64,000 bases of DNA from assembly GCA_942486035.1 (NCBI GenBank), contig CALNXK010000024.1:3832001-3896000 (forward strand). Direction: 5' to 3'. Origin of the DNA: Porites lobata (Eukaryota > Cnidaria > Anthozoa > Scleractinia > Poritidae). Position 1 is the first letter of the stretch. Every line of letters starts with the position of its first letter. A model generated the notes under the pieces. That model ran no database searches, was not told the DNA's origin, and saw nothing but the letters and a program-made list of their open reading frames with translations. Position numbers and translations under genes: made by a program. Below are positions 33,252 through 46,500 of the stretch, piece after piece.

Positions 33252-34546
33252 CTGCAGAATAGAATCACAGACAGTAACTAAGATCGAGAAACGATTTAAT
33301 ATGCACTGTGAAAAGTTTCGCATAACATGCGATATGGTGCTTTGCACTTTACTAAAGTGACTATGAAAAATCACATTGTTTTGAAACAGCGAAAAGGCAA
33401 ACACTAAGGGGAACTTTATGACCTCAAAACGTCCGGCCTAAAAGTCATGGCATCTTGTGGGGTACGCCTGACCTGGCTTGACTGTAATGTATCTCAAACT
33501 CAGGGGCACCCAATGGATCTGTTCCTCAAAATATCTGTTCTTCAGGCACATTTTTGCTGGCTGGGAGATGTGGAAGAAATAGTAGTCTTTGGAAGGAAAG
33601 TGATGCTGGGAAGAAGATAATTCAGGGTGTCAGAGGGGATTTGAAGTCTAGAATAGCTGCTACGGGTTACTTGTATGGGTTACTTACCACTCGAGATCTG
33701 AATTGTGCCCTATGAAACTTCCCATAAGTCAGGTTGCAGGTTGTAAGGTTGCTGGCTGGGAACTCTTCCATTAGTCTTGCTGGGAGTGAGGAACAGATAA
33801 TTTTTTTTCCAGCAATCTCCCAAAATGCTTAAAATAGTCTCAGAAAACTTTATTCACGCTTTTTTGTTATTTTTAGGTCTTTTTCTCAAAATTTCCCGTT
33901 GGGTGCCCCTGCAAACTTACCAAAAACGAAGATTCTCTTAACGTAGAACCATACAGGATCACTTCCACATAGGAACACCAAGTTACTTAGGATTAAGCAC
34001 GTGAGTGAAACTATACCAAATATGGCGCGAATACGGCGAGAGGCAGCTGGAGAAAGCTTCTCCTAAACAAACACACAAACAAACAATTCATTACTTATGA
34101 GACTTCGGGAGATAATTTTAAAAGAGGCTTGGTCACGCTATTTGCTATCGTTTCAAAAAGCTAAAACTTTCTTTTGCATCAACTGACTTCCAAAAATAAT
34201 GGCCCGGCTTTGTTTTTCAAGATTAAACCACCAGAAAATCATTATGGTTAGTGCTCCCTGATGAAGTTTGTTTCATATCTACTTCATACCTAACTCTACA
34301 GCGGTATTTTGGGTGAGGGCACTAAGCAGTGATTTCAGCACAAATGGACCTCAAACTGCAATGTAATGCGGTGACAAAGCCCCTTTAACGCTGTGATGCT
34401 CATTGTCCTGTCAAAGATTTCACTATGACTGTTTTGCAGTGATTCCTACCGGTACTTGTTGTTTTTCAGTAGTTGAAGAACTGTAAATTTGGTATTTCAA
34501 GATATAAGAGACTGGTCATTATTTTCATTATTTATCTCCTGGGGTG

Positions 34547-34577
<31 letters not shown>

Positions 34578-37500
34578 TTTGAGGCTAAACAAGGTGAAAG
34601 GTGAAATTTAGCCGTTCTACCCTTTAAATGTTACTTCAATGAAGTGACCCCCCCGACTAATATTTGATGACTTTTGCGACCCCACCCCATGTCTTCATTT
34701 TCTAAGCAAATTTGAGTGGTCCCCACTCTGAATCCTTCCAAAGTTTCCAGTGATCCCCCCTTTCGGGTTCTCAGTTACGACTGATCCCCCCTTTTGTTCT
34801 CCTAAACGTCGAGTGATCCCCCCAAAATACCCCGCCCCGCCCCCCGGACAATAAATAAAGACCGGTCCTTAACACCAACCTCCATACGCCTTACAGACGG
34901 ATGCGCCAACACCTTTCCTGCTCCGCTTTCTACCACTACACCAAGCCAATTAGGAATGAACCACCAAAGCGCGTACAGGTGACCTCCATGCCACTGCCAT
35001 ATAAATGCAAACGATAGAAACGAGCCCGTGAGCTGACGAATGACGCCCTTACGGGACCCTCCCATTGGAATGTAGATATACCTAAAACCAATAAAAAGAT
35101 ATTTTATTTCTAGGTTAGTACGCGAGCTGGGATTGGTCAATCAATTGGACTGTATTTCATTGTACGGTAAGAGTTGGAACACAGCCCAACCCTAGCCTGT
35201 TCCAGGTGATCAGATTGCGCGGACGGCGAAAAGAGATGTAAGCAGGCAAAACTACGAGGAAGTGGGGCAGGAAGTGAAAGCGAAGGAACTTCCTTCCTCT
35301 CTCCCTCTCTTCCCTCTTATTTTTTTCTCGATCTCCTGACTTTGCCCGGCAATCTGCTATCTGGACGCCTGGAACAGGCTATCGTGAATCGACCGTGGAT
35401 GATAATTGAGGCACTACTATCTTAGACTGCAAAACAGTCGTTTTTTTTTCTCAAAATCAGTTTCTCAAGGCGCAAAGCACCGGTGTTTAAGTCTCACACG
35501 TGCGTTCTGGACCAAAGCAAAAAGACGGACTAGTTTGCAGTCTGATCTGAAGCCAAAAAGAGGCTGATTTCTTGTTGACCTATGAACGATTTTTCATCGA
35601 AATCTAGCTTTTTGGCAGGATTTGGATTATGAAAATAGACTGGTCAAATAAGATTATTTTCGGATGAAAATGTTTTTTATTATCTTACGAAATCTTGTGG
35701 CAATCCGAAAATAAAATTCTGACTTTTGACAACCTTTGTATAAGGAGAAACTGAGTTTGACCTGAGATTTCTAAAACAAAAAACGGTCTTTTTCCTACCC
35801 TGAGTGTGGCAACCCTTAGCGATTTTGCTTTAAACTACACAGAGCAGAGGAAGGCAAGTTTATTTTCGTGAAGCCGTCATCGACCATTTTTGGTGTCCGT
35901 GAATCGTGATGTACTGAGAAACTGCTCTGTGAATCGTGATTGAGGTGCACTCCGTGAAACGTGAACTGCCAAAATTCTCTATACTGTACACGAACTAGCC
36001 TGCGTAGCATGCGTTTCCAATCGAGTTATTGCGCTAAAGTTAGAGCGGAAGCGTTCCTTCGTTCCCCTCCCCCTCCCCCGTCATTCATTTTCTTTTTGCT
36101 CTCGTTCCAACTTTCTAGACGAACCTCGCGAGGAAACGCTTTCTACGCAGGCTATACACGAACATTGAAGATGAACTGAGGAAATTAAATCATTAATTTG
36201 GCCAAAAGAGCCATCTGGCAGCTTGATTTAACTTCACTTTTGAGTCTTTCAGTTTAATGTAACTTCAGTGCTTTCAGACCCACCTACAGCTGGCTTTCCT
36301 AGGGAATTTAAAGCCACGCAGAGATCACCCATACAGGTGGCCGAGATCAAATACACTATTTGTTTGTTGACTCGTGAAACGCAAAATTGTCGTTCGTGAA
36401 CTTTTGACGAGACCCCCACCCCCTCCCCCTAAGCATCCGCTGAGCCACTACAGAGTTAAATTCATTCTCGTCCCCAGAACTCAGAACTACTAGTCTTTTG
36501 GCTAGGACCTTGACCCGTGACGCTGACCACAAGGATTTAAACATAAGTCAAGCCAAACCTTGTCATCCAGCCGTGTAGGCCTCTGTCAAAGTACCTGAAA
36601 AGGTAAACAGAAAGAATTAAGATGGTACACAAACTGTGCAGTCCTCTATTTCGAGGTCTATCAGCGCGTTGGAGAGCGCTACTAGCCGTTTTTTCTTATG
36701 GTAAGCGAAACAAGAGAGTACCATTTGCTCACCATAAAACAGCGGCCGCCAATCTCGACAATCACACCGATAAGGGGAATGAAAGCGGTCTAGAAGGTAC
36801 AGGAAAAAGTTTTTTTAGGGCGCTTTCCATTGAAAAAACTAGTCGGTTCACGGTTTGAGCAAATGGAAAGCAAAATTCAGGGCTGACAAATTTCTTCCGG
36901 GAATCGCGTTTATCATTTGCACAAATCAGTTCCTCTTTGATGCCGAAAAATGGCCCCGAACGCCTGAAACTGGTATCGGAGTCTGTTGGTAAATGAAAAG
37001 CGCCATAAGTTTCACAGGAATTATTCGAAATTTGAGCTTACTACTAGAGTTCTTGCGGTGCAAAGCGTGAAGATAAAACAACAACAACAACAACTATGAA
37101 TGCGGGACAATCCGTATAATTGCGGCGAACGCAATCGACTGGATACATTAGAATCGAGGTCTACATAGACTTTAGTTTGCATAAAATAGGTCGGATAGTC
37201 TTGATCGTCCTAAAAACATCGAGGCAATCGACTGCGATCCGGAAGATTACATCGAAACTGGTAGGTCTTTCATAGAGATTATGTATTATGTCTTAAGTTA
37301 GAATTAATCGCGCGGTCGATGGGTTTTATTGTTGTGCATTTCTGCATAACATTTGCATTGCAAAAATGAAACTATTTGAATTAACTGGAAAGAAGGAAAT
37401 CAAAAGACGACTTTGGTTGCAAATTTTCCCTCAAATTGCCTTCTGTAAGGGAGGGCCTATACGTTATCTTATTTAAAACTTTGGTTGCTAGCAAATTAGC

Positions 37501-40500
37501 AGTCGCACTAGCCTTTGCCAGGCTCTCAGATAGTAGGCGAAAATACTGACAAACAAGGGAAAATAAGACCCGCGCGAACGGCACATTACCATCTTGGAGC
37601 CTGAAACGGGCTAGCCTCCCACGCAGGCGTTGTTAGGGAAGCTCGTTTTTCATCCCTCCCCAGGGATGAAAAACGAGCTCCCCTAAAAACGCCTGCGTGG
37701 GAGGCTAGAAACAGGCCATCAAGAAAATATAAAACTGGACGGAAACTAACCATTATTACTTTCATTTACGCTAAGCCTATGGCTATGTCTATCGACGCTC
37801 TCTGAATTGGTTTAAACTTTTGAGTCTGAGCAATAACCGCAAGATGTTGAGCAATTTACATTCAAGTTGGTTCTAAATTTCGAGATTTTTTAAGTAAACA
37901 TTCCAATAAAAACATCTACTTTTCTTGAAGAGTCTCAGTTGCACCATGTATTAATTCAAACTAACTCTACATCCATAGTTAGGGGAATTGAACTGGTGAT
38001 TAATTCCCGAATCAAAACTAGGGAACCTTAAAAAGTTAAAGTGGAAACATTACATGTCCGCCTTTAAACTTACAACCATAAAGCTGCTGACGGCTTCCAT
38101 TGTCCTACCCTAGGTACCAGAGGTCTTTTATTTTCTTGCCTAATTCCTCAGATTTCTAAAAGTTCGGAGCGAAGCAGCGACAGCGAGAGCTTTGTAAAGC
38201 CGTGAGCACGGTTTATTTCATCGTAGGTGTTTCGAGAACGGACCTGAGAAGCCAGGTCACCATTGTCCGCAAAACGAAAACCGTACTTACTCAAGCAAAA
38301 AATCGATTAAATTATATCCCTTTTTATTGAAAAAATTACTTGAATGATAAGTATTAGGCTACGTGCAAACGGGCGCAACAACTCCCAACAATGTTGGGAG
38401 TTGTAGAGAGTTGTAAGCCAACAATGTTGCGTCCGTTTGCACGGGGCTAAAAGTTTGACCGGTTTCAAACTTTGCGAAAACAACACGCAACATGTAACAT
38501 CCAACAATGTTGGTCAACAATGTTGCGTCCGTTTGCACGCAGCCTTACAGGCCTGTGGCGTACATTTGCAATTGAAGTGCCAAAAAAAGTGACTGTGACC
38601 GCATCTTTCTAAAGTGTTGTTACATGAAACGATTGAGGCTCGTATAAGCCAGCTCACAGAGAGTCTATTTTCTTTTTCGAGATCGTTGAGTGCGCGTAGA
38701 AAAAAAAACACGGGGGATTTATTTACCGCAAGCGCAAGGTTTGAAGTGTTGGTGGGGGTAGCGGTTTTAAAATGAAAAACGTCTGTGGAGAGGCTAGGCC
38801 GACATTTACATTTGCAGATAATCCTGTACTATACAGTAGAGGATCGATAAAGCGCCGCTTCTCGAATAAGAGTCGCACCTGTACCGAAAATAATTTCATA
38901 AGCGCCGCTCTCGAATATGTGCTGCAGCGCTAATCTGGGTATTTACAAATTAACGCCCTAACTTTGTAACCGCGCTTGATATATAGAGCATATTACCTGG
39001 CCGCGCGGTGATACGATTTTTATCTTCTCGTGCTGAAAGTATCTCTCACGAGTGAGCGAAGCGAACGAGTGACAGATACTTTCAGCACGAGAAGATAAAA
39101 TTCGTATCCCCAAGCGGCCATGTAATGCTCTGCTTATATTATAGACACTGATGAAATTCCTACATAAAAAATAACTTTTTTAAAAATTCATTTTCGAAAC
39201 AGCAAAATAGTGCAATTAAAGTGGTGACCTATCGCAAAATGCCTGTCACAAAAATGTTATGAAACTCGGATATAAAGTTATAAAGGAGAAATAAAGACAA
39301 TACTTATATTTTCTGTTTCAAAATCAAAATCAAATCATGTTAGTAACCATGGCGACACTAATATCCTCACACGTGAAAGATAAAAATAGTATCTTCACTG
39401 CGCGCGATGAAGATATGATTTTTTAGTAAAAGGAAAAATCCTGGTATTTCATCACTAACTATGTAATAAGTTGGAAAGTCTCTTGAAACTGGGTTCATAT
39501 AATATATGTTCGATGTCTACATATTTTTTTTTTAATTGTGCATACGTAGTACGCGCCTCACTTAATTCTCTCTATAATTCCCTCAGTGTTTTACCCGTAG
39601 TTGAAATAAGCGCCGCTCTCGTATTAGCACCGCACCTATAACAGGGAAAATAAAATAGGTGCCGCGGCGCTTAATCGATCTTTTACGGTACCTAGTTATT
39701 ACATAACTGAGTGTTCTTACAACTATAAACTCGAATCACGGCTTACACCTGCATCCAACAGTCAGGGTCTTGTCAAGACCCGCATGAAACGTCATAACAG
39801 GCTCACAACGATACAATCCACTTGACGTTTGATTACAGTAGAACGAAGATTTCCAGCATTCATATTCAGTCACAATTTCATCCAGGGCAGCGTGGTAGGT
39901 CTTCACAGTTCTCTTAACACATGAATGCGTCACCTGTCTTCTTCCTCTAAAGCTTTGCCAACTCACTCTGCTTCTTACTGAGGATCTGTTGAGGTAATTT
40001 CTTCCTCTGACATCGGTGGCAGAACCGTTCGCTCTCCTTGTCGAACTTACAAGCTCGTCTTTCATGCTCTCAGTAGCGTTTCTTTTGATCCTGTCGCTAG
40101 GGATTTGTTGCTCCTTTTGTTCCAGTTTACGCAGGGAATTTAGATTGTGATGATTACGATTCCTAGTGCTATTGACAGGATCTTCCGTTGCCTTTTTCGT
40201 CGGCTGTACATGACTAAATTTGAAGGACATTCCGCCATGTTTGGCAGATGGTGTCGGGTGACTGTGTACAAAGTGGACAGATGAATAAAAAATTAAAACC
40301 TGCAGGAAAATGAAGAAGAATGTCATAAACACACAATTAATTCCCTAAAAATTTCCATTTGTTCTCACCGTACTCATTAAATAAAACACTTCCCCCGACA
40401 CATCTAAGTTGCCAGCGGCCACGGCTCACCATACAGGCAAAAAGGAGGTAGATCGAGGACGCCATTTTCGTTTTCATCTTAGTAGAACGGATGACCGTTA

Positions 40501-43500
40501 CAGTCAAACCAGTTCAAGCATACCCCCAATACTTATTATTCGAAGGTTAAATCCGTTGGTAATTATATGTTCATATTCATCTTTGCATTCCGGCATGCGT
40601 AATGAGCCGTAATTCCCGAGGTAGTTATGAAATTTCTACCAGCTCAGTTTCCCTGAAATTGATGTAAATGTTTTGGAAGAAATTTTATGACCAAATACAC
40701 AGAAGTTCGCGTAAAATATTCGACACCAGGTACGGGAACGACAAACGGATTCATTTTCCAAACAATCAATTCATTAAAAAAATCTTGGGGGCACACTTGA
40801 CCTTCCTTGACTGTAAGGCTGAAAAGCATGAAGTTCGTGCGGTTCGTTAAGTGTTTGTTTGGTCATTAACATTTCGGAAATAGTTTCTCTTATAAAAAAG
40901 AAAAAGGACGTTGCTAGTATTGTGCCTTGGGCTGAAATTACTGCAGTTCCGTATTCGAGAGTGGCCCGGTGAACATTTAAAACAAACGATATAGGCTACA
41001 TATTACTACAACGTCAGAATTCTTGGTTTGCAACCACGTGACAAGGTGGCCATGTTTTCAGTACAATAGAATTTTTTTTTCCCAGAGGAAAGAAATGCTT
41101 TTGTTCTTGACCACCAACATGGCCGCCGTGACGTCACGTGCAAACCAGCAATCCCATTAGGTTTTTACACAGAACTAATGCGGTCTATAATCTATTTCGA
41201 GAGAGGTTGTCGGAAAAAATGTGCACGCGACAATCCCGAAAGGTAATATGGGATATGATCAATACACTGTTGAACTGTTCCTGACGACTGTAGCTGTCGA
41301 ACCTACTTTTGTTGCTTTCCTTTAGCACTCGGAAACACATTTCCATGGTCTTTCGTGACAATTCTTTCAAATTTCTTTGAAAAACAGAGAACTCAAAACC
41401 ACCCGCAATGCCTTTCAGGATTGTAGCGTGCATTTTTCCCGACAACCTCTCTCGAAATGGCTGTAATCTATTCCGTGCATGTTATAAGCGGTACAAGGCC
41501 TTCTCATTACTCGCATTTTTCTTCTTCTGTGTTTAAATGAGTCTGGAAGAATTAAAAGAACGGGTGATAATAATTAACAAAATAATCATTGATCAAAGAG
41601 AAGATGCTTTGATCTTTTATCCAATTCTCCCAAATAATTCTTTGAGGAAATCCTTGGGGATCAGTTTAGAGAATTTACATACGGATGATGAGGCTTATTG
41701 GGTTAACTTGTACTTACCGAAAAAGTCAACTTCAAAAAGGCGGCCATCCTGCTTGTCCTGTCCGTCTTACAAACTCGATAAGATAACGAATGACCTCTAA
41801 CTGCACTGCTCGCGTTTTAAAACAGCAGCTCATCATTAGGCAATTCTTCTCCAGCAGACGAGATGACTAAATTTAGTCCGCGTTCTGCGTGGTCGGATAG
41901 TCAATCAGGATAGATAAACAGAAAAACAAGTGGGGGTCATCGGATATCCGTTTCGATCTCCTGTTGAATTGTTCGTCTATTTTGTCATGCCATGCAAAAA
42001 ATTTCCACAACGTTACAATTGTAATTTAAACCTTACATAGCGCAATTTTTCATGGTGCATGATCAAGTGCGCTTGTTCCATAATTAACACTGAAATCGTC
42101 CATAAAAATATGGTATGAAGCTAAACGTAAGGTCTAAGTTTGTCAGGAGAAAAAGATTGATCAAAACAAGTTGCTTGAAAATTCTCCGCCAATACTTCAG
42201 GCCTTCGTTTACTGCGGAATTAACCAAATATAAAGCCGGCAACCACAGGCTTTTAGGTGGTAAAGACTGTTTTGCTATTCCTTTGATATGTTAAAGGTGG
42301 TGGAGACCGCTTTTGTAGTTTATTGATCCCGCATCAGATCTAGACTTTTGCAGATCAAAGGTACGATGGCCGAAATGTGCAAAACAAGACCGCCCTTTTC
42401 ACACCTTTGGCGCGAATCAAATACGATCAAAGTCAACTCTTCATCCTGTGTAATGCTAAAATCTACCCGGCAATTTGTTTTGTCATTTACTATATGATCT
42501 ACTAGAGTAGAGACGCATGGCTGACTTCGTGGAAAAATTTGATATGTATAAATTGGGTCATTCCATGATCATGATCGTTACATTTGCATGAGTGTGGTTA
42601 GAGAAAAATCATTAGAACAGATACATAATAACAACCAACCATTCCCTTTGACTTTGTTTATGACAGATAGGTGCTAGTTGCACGTTAAGTGAAAAACTCA
42701 TCAAATTTACTATTATGCAAAAATTTGTATTTAAATAAATTGAGCAGTCATGGATGTCACAACCAAAGAAACCACGTTCTTAAGTGCAAATGTTAAACAT
42801 TAAATTCCTGTGAATTCTACAAGCATAACTAAAAACAAATGATATTGTTTTTTAGGTAAATAAATGGTGATACCACAATAACAAAGTGATAAATGTTTCC
42901 TTTCTGATGTGTGCCCTCTATACTTGATGACAAAACACTGTCATGGATGTTACATTCTGGATCATGGACGTTACAGTGAGTAAAAAAGATAAAGAAATCA
43001 GTGATGTCAAAAATGTAAATTCCTTGTACCTTCTTTCTTTCCCACAAACAATAGAATACTGGCCATTAGTTTTGAAATAGGCTTTATCGTTCCTTTAAAT
43101 TTTCACCTTTTTGACGAAAAAACATAAGTCACCAAGTAAATGTTTGTGACTCATCTTTAAGCTGGTCTTCATGTATTTTTTTTTTGTTCCATGATTTAAA
43201 ATTTCAAAGAAGCTGCTTGTAGAAAAGGTGTTTTTAAAAGAAAAGCCTGGTTTCAAGCTCTTTCTAACCATTGCGATGAAAAATGGATACGTTTGATACT
43301 TGGTCTATTAAATAGAGTATATTTCAGTTCCACATTATTCTCAATTTTAGAGACTGTAAGCAATTTAAAAGTTTCCACAGAGCTATACTGACGATTTGAT
43401 ATGTTTACTTTAAAAGATGAAGTAACTTACACTTGGCATTTTTGTTGACTATTGTAATTATTAATAATGTTGTCCTTACAATAATTCGCTATTGTCTCCA

Positions 43501-46500
43501 ATAAGATTCTAAGTGCTCTCTTTAACTCCATAATAATATTCAGCAATGCTGAATATACATTATTGTTGTTAAATAACAAATTAATTTAGAACCAGGCTTT
43601 TCAGGCAATTATTAGTGAGCTTCCTGCATTTATTGGGGACTTTAAGATCCAACGACGCGGCCGACAACGAGAACGTCAAAAAAGCAATAGGTTTAATAGA
43701 CAAAACAACAACTTCGCAAGTGCATCACACTTTTTTGTGTATTTCTTTCCCGTTTTTGCACGACTGGGACGCGAAAATGCCTAATTTCGCGTTTCATAGA
43801 GGATGTAAACAAGCAACGACGAAATTTTATTTCTCTTTCCGAGCTTGAATATGGTCCCTTGAAATTCAGCTTCAAGAGGGTTCACCTACATTTGACAAAG
43901 TAAGTGGCTAGGAATAATCGCTATTAAGACTGAAAGAACGCAAATTCACTTTTTAAGCGACGCTCTTGTCGCCGTCGCGTCGTCATGATGTAACGTCCAA
44001 AAGTAACATCCATGAAGTATGAGAAATTTAACATCCAATTTTTTTGTGTCCTTTCGGAACTGATTGGTTTTGTTATCACAGATGTATGTTACTTAGTCAT
44101 ATAAAAAAGCACCTTTGTTATTTTTTGTATCGGGCTTAGACAACAGCTGTGAGAGAAAAAAATTCCTTTAAATTTCATGGACCTTACGTAACGTCCATGT
44201 CAATAGTTTTGGCAGTTACTGATTTCTCCAAAAAAATGTAAGTTGAAAATACTGTGGTTTTCAATGGAGAGCTATGGTTAAACTAAACATTTCATGTTAC
44301 ATTATTTGATCTTGATTGAACTCAGTTGTTTGAATTATGGTTAAAAGATTATTGCATTCATTATTACCGGAATACGAAACTTTTAGTAGTCACTTACTTT
44401 GGGTACCCCCCTCAGTACCGAATGGTGGATCTGCACTTATGTCCTGATGATTTTTGAAACTCCAGTCCTTATGCATTTGAGCTATGCACTTAAAATCCCA
44501 GAGAAGTTTATTTCAAAAATGTTTTTTTTTCTGTTCTCATGTGAAATGGACAGTTTAACTTTTGTATAATTTGGACGTGCAGTCAACTCGCTCTAGGACG
44601 GACACCTTAGGGATCACCCGAAGTAGTTAATCGATCAAATCGATTTAATCCGCCGATTAATATCGATTGATATCGGAAATCGATAGAAATTGAAATCACA
44701 GAAAAATAATTTATCGATTATAATCGATGAACTAAATCGACAACAATCGATAAAAAATCATCATCGATTTCTATCGGAAAATCATCGATATTAATCGAAG
44801 TCACAACTTATTTCTTTATCGATGATTGATATCGATTACTATTGATTAATATCGATTATCGGTTTATCGATTAACTGCGTCTGGGGATCATCAGTAAGTG
44901 TCCGTCTCTTTGAGGTCTTAAAGAAAGGCAGGAACCAACTCGAGGTATCCGTTTTACAGAGGTGTCCTTCTTATAGAGGTGTCCGTTTTAAAGAGAGTCG
45001 GCTGTATATGTATTTTAAACATGATCTTAAAACAAAACACCACCGACTGCATCTACACACCTCAACAAGGCAGACACCTTGGTAAAACCATAGTTAGTAG
45101 AGGACATTGCTTAGTACGGTGACCCAGAAGGGTCACACATGCAAATTAAAAATGTTGCTGCAAACTAAAAATAGTGCAAGCAAATTAAATATAGTACATG
45201 CAAAGAAACAATTGCGCTGCAAATTGAAAATAGAAAACATATCGATGCAAATTAAAAATGAAAAGTCCTGCGCGCGCAGTATGAGTGATGAGGACCTGGT
45301 CGGAGCTGTGCGACCTGGCCTTACAGCCGTCGGCCCATTCATGTTTCATGTTTGTTGCTGCGGAGCGACCGAAGGGAGCGAGCAGCAACATAATCAGGAT
45401 TTAAAGGAAATATATAAGGGGCGACGAATTCTCAAATTCATCACTTTTTACCACAATGCATTGCATTTAACCACACTTTTTACCACAATGCATTGCATTT
45501 AACCAGAGTGCATTGCGCCACGAACAACTCAAATAAAAACACGGGGAAGTTCGGTGGGTGAGAGAGTGCATCGTTCGCTGCTTAGACTTAGAGTTTTGTG
45601 TGATTTTGACATTCGCTTCAAAATAACAGCGAAAATCGAGATAACAAAACATATGTTTTGTGTCCTACTTTGCAGACGAGGACGTGTATCGGCGTTTTGA
45701 AAAGCATAATTATGTTCTTTCATTCATTCATTGCCATGGAAGATGCGTTTACATTGTTTTTTCACTGTTAATAGCTCGGTTAGTGCGGCCGGCGATCATC
45801 TTGCCGGCGGAAGTTTCGTGGAAAAGGAATATAATGAAAGACTTTTACTACAGATTACGTAATCAACCACTGCAGTGTAGTGGTTAGGTGTAGTCGCGTC
45901 GAGTCGAAGGTGCCGGGTTCGAGTAATAATTTCTTCCTACTTTCTTTTTTTTTTCCGTTTCTTTGTGTTGTTGTTTTCTATAAATATATAGCTAAATAAC
46001 TGTTACTTAATAAAGTGCAACAAACAGCGAGAAAAGTATTGTGTTTCGAGAGAAAATATCGTGCACCGTATATTAAATATATGGATAAACAATCTGAATT
46101 TCTATTATTTCCTACAATTTACTGTGGGAAAACCAGAGTTGATAACCACTTGATCGTTTTCTAAACAACGTTCCCACGACGATTTTTGGAAAATATCTGT
46201 TCGGAAGACGATTTGAGATCTAGAATTTTCGGAACATTTGTTGTTAAATTTCTTGCTTGCCTGTCTCTCATAGGATTTTCGATAGGTAGATTTTGTGACA
46301 TTAATTGTGTGCAGTCATACTTCGATACTCTTTTGCGTTACGTGTTATCAGTGACATTCTGTGGAGCAGCTGTTATGAAAGTTATGGACCAAAAGACACT
46401 CGTTAAGCGCAGATGAAGTTATAAGGTGCATATAACAGCGTATATTTTAACACTAAGTGAGTTTGCCAGAGACGAGTTCACAAATCTTTGATTGGAAACC

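Noticed and set aside
34802..35140. Treating the 112-aa ORF as a stand-alone gene
   Set aside because: Only 34895-35081 is coding; clear AG acceptor and GT donor, and the protein continues HHAT in phase.
45870..45925. Functional tRNA gene
   Set aside because: A- and B-box-like words are present but no acceptor or anticodon stems can be formed; kept only as a possible SINE head.
46186..46416. 76-aa plus-strand ORF with a hydrophobic stretch
   Set aside because: A short, isolated frame in AT-rich DNA; no supporting signal.
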